Assembly (NCBI GenBank): GCA_965217265.1
Contig: CBDCHP010000018.1
Coordinates: 558,001-622,000, forward strand
DNA from: JAGRGG01 sp965217265
GTDB lineage: Bacteria > Pseudomonadota > Alphaproteobacteria > Geminicoccales > Geminicoccaceae
Reading direction: 5' to 3'
Length of the DNA stretch: 64,000 nucleotides
How positions within the stretch are numbered: position 1 is the stretch's first letter; each line of letters opens with the position of its first letter. Below the pieces are notes generated by a model. That model searched no databases. It was not told the origin of the DNA and saw only the letters and a program-made list of their open reading frames with translations. Of this stretch, positions 58,310-64,000 are shown piece by piece. Made by a program: the position numbers and the translations under genes.

Positions 58310-59863
58310 TCAAGCGGATTGCCAGAAACGCTCTTGGCCGCGAAAGGCCCGCCACGCCTTGCGGGCGCGCTTTTCCAGGGACGCGGCGTCGCGCGCGTTC
58401 CAGCCGCGCAGGAAGGCGGCGCCGGCGAGGGCGTCGGGGTCGTTCGCTTGCCCCGCGAGCTTGGCGGCGAGCTCGGCACCGACCGCCGCGTCGTTGCCGT
58501 TGCCGAGCACCTCTTGCAGCTTCGCCGCCGCCTTGGCGTAACGCTTGGCGGCCTTGCCCGGATAGAGGCCGGCGAGGAAGTCGGTGGCGTAGCGCAGCTT
58601 CTTGAGTGCGAGGCGCAGCTCGTGCCGGCCCTCGGGGCCGAGCTTCTCGAAGTTGCGGCCGCGGCGCATCACCCGCTTGTGGCGTGCTTGCAGGGCGCCG
58701 CCGGCCACGCCGAGCAGGGGCGCGTCGAGCGTCGCCGCGTCGCCGCCGTCGCGCCAGCCGCGCGAGGATATCCAAGCGGCGAAGTCCAAGACGGTATCGG
58801 CGTAGGCGCGGCCGTCGATGGTGGCGGCGACTTCTTCGTGCGCCGCCCGCCGCGCCGCCTCGGCCTGCGAGCGCAGTGCCATGAGCGCCCCGTCGCCGGA
58901 CAAGCCCTTCTCCAAGGACGGCAGGCGCTGCTCGACGAGCACGTCGAGGTCGCGGGCGCGGCCGAAGCGGTCGATGAGGTCGCCCATCCGGTCGTTCCAG
59001 GCCGGGGCCGAGGGGCCGAGCCAGGGCTTGAACAGGCCGAGCGCCGCGCGGATGCGACGGAGCGCCACGCGCAACTGGTGCAGGCCGTCGATCTCGCGAC
59101 AGGAACGGGCGGCGGCCTCGTTCGCCAGCCAGTGCGCGAGGCAGGCCTCCGTCACGGCCGCGAGCGCCGCGTCCAGGGATGCGTTTGGATCGAGGGCCGG
59201 CAGGATCGCCTTGCGCCAGGGCGGCGGCGTGCCCTCGGCCAGCATGTAGCCGCGGGCCGCCTTGTCGAGCGTGCAAAGCCGCACAGGGACCCGCCGGCGC
59301 AGGTCGTCGACCAGGGCGAGGAGCGCGCCGGGGTCGCCGTCCTTCAACTCGATCTCGGCTTCGCAGACGTCCTCGCGGTGCCCGTCGGCCTCGATCGCCC
59401 CCTTGTCGAGCGCCAGTTCGACCACCGCCGGCGCCGGCCCGTCGATCAGCCCGAGGCGCATCACCCGCCGCTCGACCCTGGTGGTGAACACCGGTCGCAG
59501 GGCGTCGGCCGGCAACTCGGCGAAGCGATCGGCGAGGTCCGGCTCGGCCAGGATCGGGGCGACGTCCACCGCCTCGTCGCCGATCAGCCACTCCCACTCG
59601 TGCCGGTGCCCGAGCCGGCCGTTGGCGCCGTTCGCCTTCACCGTCTGCACGACGATCCGCCCCTCGCGCCGCGTGCGCAAGGAGAGCCCGTCCCGGCGCA
59701 GGCACCGCTCGGCCGTGTCGTAGTAGGTGGCGCTGAGCGCGACCTTGTGCATCGAGACGTTCAGCAGCCCGCGCAGGCGCCGGCTGCGCGCGAGCGCGTC
59801 GAGGTCGCGGGGCGCCAGCAGGAGCTTGAGTTCGATCTCGGCCTTGGCGTCTCGGGGTGTCAT
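58310..59863 (-). CDS. CYTH and CHAD domain protein (inorganic triphosphatase-like)
   Basis: 517 residues. CYTH domain at the N-terminus with the ExExK signature in AEIELKLLL (E9, E11, K13) and further acidic/basic strands (HEWEWLIGDEAVDV, CEAEIELKDG). CHAD domain from about residue 215, with HQLRVALRRIRAALGLFKPW and RRGRNFEKLGPEGRHELRLA followed by LKKLRYATDFLAGLYPG, rich in His and basic residues. CYTH cleaves triphosphates and CHAD binds polyphosphate. Its promoter region adjoins a complete palindromic element. Confidence 0.9.
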   Translation of the reverse strand: MTPRDAKAEIELKLLLAPRDLDALARSRRLRGLLNVSMHKVALSATYYDTAERCLRRDGLSLRTRREGRIVVQTVKANGANGRLGHRHEWEWLIGDEAVDVAPILAEPDLADRFAELPADALRPVFTTRVERRVMRLGLIDGPAPAVVELALDKGAIEADGHREDVCEAEIELKDGDPGALLALVDDLRRRVPVRLCTLDKAARGYMLAEGTPPPWRKAILPALDPNASLDAALAAVTEACLAHWLANEAAARSCREIDGLHQLRVALRRIRAALGLFKPWLGPSAPAWNDRMGDLIDRFGRARDLDVLVEQRLPSLEKGLSGDGALMALRSQAEAARRAAHEEVAATIDGRAYADTVLDFAAWISSRGWRDGGDAATLDAPLLGVAGGALQARHKRVMRRGRNFEKLGPEGRHELRLALKKLRYATDFLAGLYPGKAAKRYAKAAAKLQEVLGNGNDAAVGAELAAKLAGQANDPDALAGAAFLRGWNARDAASLEKRARKAWRAFRGQERFWQSA

Positions 59864-59980
59864 TGTTTTGTCTTATTTCTGCAAACTCGGAAGCTAACGC
59901 GCGCGCCCCCCGATCGTCCATCATATTATCGGTTGAAATTACTACCCACCGTTCGCGCAGTCGCGGCGTGGTGTGGGCGG

Positions 59981-60135
59981 GAGAACGCTTGCGCGTCCGC
60001 TGCGCGGGGCTTTTTCTTCTTTCTTTTTGCTAGTGTTAACGAAGGAGGCTTGCCGCGGCGCCGAGAGCAGGCCTCGGACAAGAGCAAAAAAGAAGAGAGA
60101 AAAGACCGCGCGTCAGCGCACGCGAAGCGTTCTCA
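59981..60135. repeat. Stop-anchored palindromic intergenic element, copy 6
   Basis: A complete copy. GAGAACGCTTGCGCGTCCGC, GCGGGGCT6CTTC, TTTGCTAGTGTTAACGAAGG, an inner stem around the GCGGCGCCGAG loop, CTCGGACAAGAGC, a purine tract and GCGCACGCGAAGCGTTCTCA. The last bases hold the TGA stop of lpxC (minus strand). The core orientation matches the copy at 11208. Confidence 0.85.
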
Positions 60136-61035
60136 AACCGCGGCGCGGGTCCAGGCCGGGGCACGAACCTCGTGCCCGTGCAGGCGCCAAGCCGCGGGCG
60201 TGGCCATGAGGCGGCGCAGCAGGCGCAGGCGCAGGGTGTGGTCGTCGCGGCGGCCGATATAGGCGGCCTGCAGCCGCACGCCCAAGAGCTTCAGGTCGCC
60301 GAGCGCGTCGAGCGCCGCGTGGCGCACGCACTCGTCCTCGCCGCGCGGCCCGTTCTGAGCGTCGATCCTGTCCGCGCCGACCACGACGGTGTTGGCGAAG
60401 GTGGCGCCGCGGGCCGAGCCCTTGGCGCGCAGGTCGGCGAGATCGTCCTCGTGGCAGTGGCACCGGGCGGCGGCGAGGTCGTGGCGCCACGCGTTGATCG
60501 GCCCGTTCAGGACGAGGCGCTGCCGGCCGATCGGGGTGGCGTCGTGCTCGACGACGACGTCGAGGCCGAGCCCGGCCGCCGGCTCCAGCCGGGCGAGCGC
60601 CGCGCCCTCGGCCTCCTGCACGGGCGTCAGGAGTTCCAGGACCGGCGGCGGCCGGTCGATCCCGCGCACCCCCACGCACTCGATCAGCCGCACGAAGGGG
60701 GCGGCGCTGCCGTCGAGCGCGGGCAGTTCCGGGCCGCTCACCTCGATCAGGACGTCGTCGACCTCGCACAGGGCGAGCGCTGCCAGCAGGTGCTCGATCG
60801 AGGCGATACGGGTGCCGTTGGCGCCGACGAGGGCCACGCCGGCCGTGGTGACGGCGATCATGGGGCAGACGCTGAACGACGCCGCCCGATCGGTCCGCCG
60901 CAGGCAGATGCCGCTGCCGGGTTCCGCCGGGTGCAGCGTCAAGGCCACCCGCGCCCGGGTGTGCCAGCCGATCCCGACGCAGCCGATGGCGTGGTTCAAG
61001 GTGCGCCGGTCGGGCAAGGGCTGGGGGACGGTCAC
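60133..61035 (-). CDS. lpxC: UDP-3-O-acyl-N-acetylglucosamine deacetylase
   Basis: 300 residues. Zinc ligands are H82 in SIEHLLAAL and H239/D243 in VRHAALDALGDLKLLG; the N-terminal CVGIGWHTRARVALTLHPAE is standard. It carries out the committed step of lipid A synthesis. The region before the second zinc motif (ARCHCHEDDLADLRAKGSAR) differs from the usual RTFxF.ExE motif, so this LpxC is divergent. It follows ftsZ, as in many alphaproteobacteria, with a terminator-like hairpin between. Confidence 0.85.
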   Translation of the reverse strand: MTVPQPLPDRRTLNHAIGCVGIGWHTRARVALTLHPAEPGSGICLRRTDRAASFSVCPMIAVTTAGVALVGANGTRIASIEHLLAALALCEVDDVLIEVSGPELPALDGSAAPFVRLIECVGVRGIDRPPPVLELLTPVQEAEGAALARLEPAAGLGLDVVVEHDATPIGRQRLVLNGPINAWRHDLAAARCHCHEDDLADLRAKGSARGATFANTVVVGADRIDAQNGPRGEDECVRHAALDALGDLKLLGVRLQAAYIGRRDDHTLRLRLLRRLMATPAAWRLHGHEVRAPAWTRAAV

Positions 61036-61079
61036 GGCGGCACGATCTCCAAACGAGGTCTGGCGGCGGAGATTCTCGC

Positions 61080-61128
61080 GTAAAAGGCGAAAACCCCGCC
61101 CCCTCCTTTCTATAGGAGAGAACGGGGT
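61080..61128 (-). terminator. Rho-independent terminator after ftsZ
   Basis: On the minus strand ACCCCG ... CGGGGT forms the base of a stem with inner TCTCC/GGAGG pairing, followed by TTTTCGCCTTTTA. It lies between the ftsZ stop and the lpxC start and would separate the two transcripts or lower lpxC readthrough. Confidence 0.5.
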
Positions 61129-61186
61129 CGAAGGAAAAGCTGTTTTTTTAGATTGTTAAGCGATTTGCTTTACGTAGTACCTCAAC

Positions 61187-62599
61187 TCAACCGTCCATCG
61201 GCTCGCGCCGCCGCAGGAAGGTCGGGATCTCGGCGATCTCGTCGCGCTCGTCGTCCTGGTTCGTCGCGTAGGCCCGCGTCGTCGGCGCCCGCCTCGTCTC
61301 GGCGCCGCTGCGGCGAAAGCCGCCCAGTTCGCGAACGTGCTTGATCAGGTTGAAGGCCCCTTCCGTGCGGCTGGGCTGGGGCGCCGGACCGGCGGGCTTG
61401 ACCGGGGCCTCCGCCGCCGGGGGTTCGGCCAGTTCGTGGCGGGTCGCCTGGGCCGGCTCCGGGTAGACGCTCGCGGCCGTTTCGGGGGCTTGGCGCAGGC
61501 CGGTCACGGGGCTGGCCTCGGCGGGTGCCCGGCGGGCGCTCGGCGCGGGGCCGGCCTGCTGCACGCGCGAGGGGAACCAGCCGTGCGCCGGGGCCGGTTC
61601 CTGCGCCGCCGCCTCGTTGGCGCGGCGGGCCTCGGCGGTCTCGATGCCGGTCGCGACGACCGAGACGCGGACTTGGCCCTGCAACCCTTCGTCGAAGGTC
61701 GAACCGAAGATGATGTTGGCGTCGCCGTCGACCTCCTCGCGGATGCGGTTCGCGGCGGCGTCGACCTCGAACAGCGTCATGTCGGTGCCGCCGGTGATGT
61801 TGATGAGCACGCCCTTGGCGCCGCGCATCGACACCTCGTCGAGCAGCGGGTTCGAGATCGCCGCCTCGGCGGCCTCGATCGCGCGGCGCTCGCCCTCGGC
61901 CTCGCCCGTGCCCATCATTGCCTTGCCCATCTCGGACATGACGGTGCGGATGTCGGCGAAGTCGAGGTTGATCAGGCCCGGCATCACCATGAGGTCGGTG
62001 ACGCCGCGAACGCCCATGTGCAGGACTTGGTCGGCCAACTGAAAGGCTTCGCCGAACGTGGTCCGGTCGGTCGCGAGCCGAAACAGGTTCTGGTTGGGGA
62101 TGACGATCAGGGTGTCGACGTACTGCTGCAGCTCGCTCAAGCCGCCCTCGGCGAGGCGCATGCGGTGCGCGCCCTCGAAGTGGAAGGGCTTGGTCACGAC
62201 GCCGACGGTGAGGATGCCCTGCTCGCGCACGGCGCGTGCGATGACGGGGGCCGCACCCGTGCCGGTGCCGCCACCCATGCCGGCAGTGATGAACACCATG
62301 TTCGAGCCCTGGAGCTGATCCAGGATCTCGTCCAGCGCCTCCTCGGCGGCGGCGTGGCCGATCTCGGGCCTGGCACCGGCGCCCAAGCCGTGCGTGATCG
62401 TGTGGCCGAGTTGGATCTTGCGCTCGGTCAGGCAGTGGTTGAGCGCCTGCGCGTCGGTGTTGCAGGCGACGAACTCGACCCCTTCGAGCCTGGACGCGAT
62501 CATGTTGTTGACGGCATTGCCGCCGGCACCACCGACGCCGACCACGGTGATCTTCGGCTTCAGTTCGTGCGTCATCGGCATGCTCAAAGACAAGGTCAT
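61187..62599 (-). CDS. ftsZ: Cell division protein FtsZ
   Basis: 470 residues. GTP-binding signature GGGTGTG at 109-115, N-terminal [16 protein letters not shown], and the T7-loop region [21 protein letters not shown] variable Pro/Ala-rich linker (about 325-440) ends in the conserved C-terminal peptide EIPTFLRRR, which binds FtsA and other partners. The linker is long, as in alphaproteobacteria. ATG 62599 is used; a second ATG at 62575 (MTHELKPKI) is possible. Confidence 0.97.
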   Translation of the reverse strand: MTLSLSMPMTHELKPKITVVGVGGAGGNAVNNMIASRLEGVEFVACNTDAQALNHCLTERKIQLGHTITHGLGAGARPEIGHAAAEEALDEILDQLQGSNMVFITAGMGGGTGTGAAPVIARAVREQGILTVGVVTKPFHFEGAHRMRLAEGGLSELQQYVDTLIVIPNQNLFRLATDRTTFGEAFQLADQVLHMGVRGVTDLMVMPGLINLDFADIRTVMSEMGKAMMGTGEAEGERRAIEAAEAAISNPLLDEVSMRGAKGVLINITGGTDMTLFEVDAAANRIREEVDGDANIIFGSTFDEGLQGQVRVSVVATGIETAEARRANEAAAQEPAPAHGWFPSRVQQAGPAPSARRAPAEASPVTGLRQAPETAASVYPEPAQATRHELAEPPAAEAPVKPAGPAPQPSRTEGAFNLIKHVRELGGFRRSGAETRRAPTTRAYATNQDDERDEIAEIPTFLRRREPMDG

Positions 62600-62691
62600 C
62601 CAAGTTCCTCCATCGTGTTCGGGACCCGAGCCCGGGTTCCCCTCCCCCAACACACCCCCCGTCGGGCAGACCGGTGGTGCGATCAATAACC

Positions 62692-63969
62692 TTAAGCGGC
62701 AAAATTCTGCTTCAGCCACTGGCCGATGCGGGCGATGCCGCCGGCGAGCGGCTTGTCGCTCTCCTTCCATCCGAGTCCGTCGTCGTGCCCGGCGAGCAGG
62801 GCGAGCCCCCCGCCGCCGGCCGTGCAGCACAGGCGCGTTTCCGGGCCGCTTCGGGTCTCGACGAGGCCGCAGGCGCCGAGCCGGGCCGGCAGGCCGCCGA
62901 CCTCCTCGACCAGCTCGATCACGCCCTCGATCTGTGCCGCCCCGCCGGTGACGACGACGCCGCGCGGCCGCGCGCCCTCAAGCGCCCCGCTCGCGCCCAA
63001 GCGGGTCATGACGTCGGCCAGGATCTCCTCGACCCGAAGCCGGGCTATGTGGGTCAGGTAGCGGCGCGGCACCTCGCCGACCTCGCCCTGCGGCGCCGCC
63101 CCGACCCGGCGGATGGCCAAGCGCATGTTGTCGTCGCACGAGCGCATCTGCACCCCGCCGTAGAGCGTCTTCAACCGCTCGGCGAACGCGTGGCTGACGC
63201 CCAAGCCCTGGGCGATGTCGTGCGTGACGAGGTCGCCGCCGTAGCGGCAGCGGTCTAGAAAGATCAGGCGCCCGGCGTGGAAGAGGCAAAAGCCCGTGCC
63301 GCCGCCGCCCATGTCGAGGACGAGGCAGCCGCGCTCGGCCTCGTCGGCGCTGAGGCAGCCGATCGCGGCGGCGTAGGTCGCGGCGACGATCTCGGTGACG
63401 CGCAGGTGGCAGCGTCGCAGGCAGTCGAGCAGGTCGTGCAGCGGCCGCGCCGCGACGGTGACGACGGCGAGCGTGAGGTCGAGCGTCTCGCCGGCCATGC
63501 CGCGCGGGTCGCGCAAGGGGCGCCCCTTGTCGATGTGGGTCTCGATCGGCACGACGTGCAGGACCTCGCGCCCGCCCTCCGAGCGGCCCTCCGCCCGCGC
63601 CGCCTCCAAGCCCTCGCGCAGGTCCTCGTCGTGGACCGGACGCCCGTGCAGCGGGATCGAGACGGCGACGCGCCGGGTTCGGGGTGCGCCGCCGCTCCAG
63701 ACGACCGCGACCTCGCGCAACTGCTCGCCGGCCCCCATCTCCGCCTCTTGCAGGGCGGCGAGGATCGAGGTCTCGGCGTCGTCGGCGTCGACGACGTCGC
63801 CGCCGCGAAACCCCTCGGCGCGCTGGTAGCTCTGACCGAGCGCGATGAAGCGCCCGCCCGGCCGCGGCCGGGCGATGAGGCAGACGATCTTGGTCGTGCC
63901 GACGTCGAGGAGCGCCAACGGGGCCTTCAAGGGCCGGGCGCGGGCGGTGGTCACCTGGGTCGCCAGCAT
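62692..63969 (-). CDS. ftsA: Cell division protein FtsA
   Basis: 425 residues of the actin-like fold. [19 protein letters not shown] is phosphate-1, the SHS2/1C domain follows, [20 protein letters not shown] is phosphate-2, and [20 protein letters not shown] is the adenosine motif. The C-terminal amphipathic helix WLKQNFAA targets the membrane. It links FtsZ filaments to the membrane. ATG 63969 lies 31 bp from the window edge. Confidence 0.95.
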   Translation of the reverse strand: MLATQVTTARARPLKAPLALLDVGTTKIVCLIARPRPGGRFIALGQSYQRAEGFRGGDVVDADDAETSILAALQEAEMGAGEQLREVAVVWSGGAPRTRRVAVSIPLHGRPVHDEDLREGLEAARAEGRSEGGREVLHVVPIETHIDKGRPLRDPRGMAGETLDLTLAVVTVAARPLHDLLDCLRRCHLRVTEIVAATYAAAIGCLSADEAERGCLVLDMGGGGTGFCLFHAGRLIFLDRCRYGGDLVTHDIAQGLGVSHAFAERLKTLYGGVQMRSCDDNMRLAIRRVGAAPQGEVGEVPRRYLTHIARLRVEEILADVMTRLGASGALEGARPRGVVVTGGAAQIEGVIELVEEVGGLPARLGACGLVETRSGPETRLCCTAGGGGLALLAGHDDGLGWKESDKPLAGGIARIGQWLKQNFAA

Positions 63970-64000
63970 GGCGGCGGGGGGTAGCGCTGCGGACGTGCTC

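Noticed and set aside
63951..64000. Open minus-strand frame overlapping the ftsA start, possibly the end of ftsQ
   Set aside because: Only 16 codons are visible and they show no FtsQ feature; position alone is not enough.

Overview
The window is GC-rich chromosomal DNA from an alphaproteobacterium, probably a Rhodospirillales-like lineage; that level is inference, because no 16S rRNA is present. Supporting signs are an RpoH with the alphaproteobacterial sequence style, the order ftsA-ftsZ-lpxC, a fliL-fliM-DUF6468-motE-like flagellar operon facing flgF-flgG-flgA-flgH, TRAP and TctABC carboxylate transporters, and short mosaic repeats of the kind seen in rhizobia and relatives. Coding density is high, and gene ends are often marked by repeats rather than ordinary terminators.

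Layout. 1-4.6 kb: 3' part of rpoH, a UbiH-type hydroxylase, a KefB-type antiporter and a tandem UspA protein. 4.6-7.1 kb: mosaic repeats, then a PQQ dehydrogenase gene broken by one base in a C7 tract and a small separate membrane protein that may be its anchor. 7.4-13.3 kb: DUF2628 protein, molybdopterin oxidoreductase, degenerate phosphotransferase, YkvA protein, and TRAP dctP-dctQ with no dctM. 13.4-20.8 kb: ROK-type glucokinase, a kinase-like/DUF4384 membrane protein, a NodIJ-type exporter, an SDR and an exporter half-molecule. 20.8-24.8 kb: a GIY-YIG gene bracketed by inverted REP-like palindromes, and a Slam-type outer-membrane protein with its TbpB-like lipoprotein partner. 25-32 kb: UPF0173 hydrolase, gamma-glutamyltransferase, TctCBA, DUF3140, MFS efflux. 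32-37 kb: DacF-type carboxypeptidase with SPOR domain, TPR-SH3 protein, GlmU, Gph. 37-43.4 kb: flagellar genes. 43.4-46 kb: an AT-rich foreign patch with DUF488 and a partner gene split by an IS1-family element. 46-48.3 kb: small proteins, ABC ATPase, tRNA-Arg(CCG). 48.8-52.6 kb: an IetA/IetS-like AAA ATPase-subtilase pair downstream of the tRNA, next to a truncated type III methyltransferase gene. 52.8-64 kb: EF-hand protein, MutS, a GMC oxidoreductase pair, CYTH-CHAD protein, LpxC, FtsZ, FtsA.

The most unusual feature is a family of roughly 120-155 bp palindromic intergenic elements, with at least six near-complete copies plus halves and relics. Their tips carry the stop codons of the flanking genes, or lie within a few bases of them. 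The outer arms look like two opposed rho-independent terminators, and the hairpin-forming core occurs in both orientations. Second in interest are the GIY-YIG/palindrome cassette, the IetAS-like island at tRNA-Arg, and the Slam/surface-lipoprotein pair. Three genes (PQQ dehydrogenase, GIY-YIG, Slam) each carry a single-base frameshift, so sequencing error must be excluded before they are called broken.
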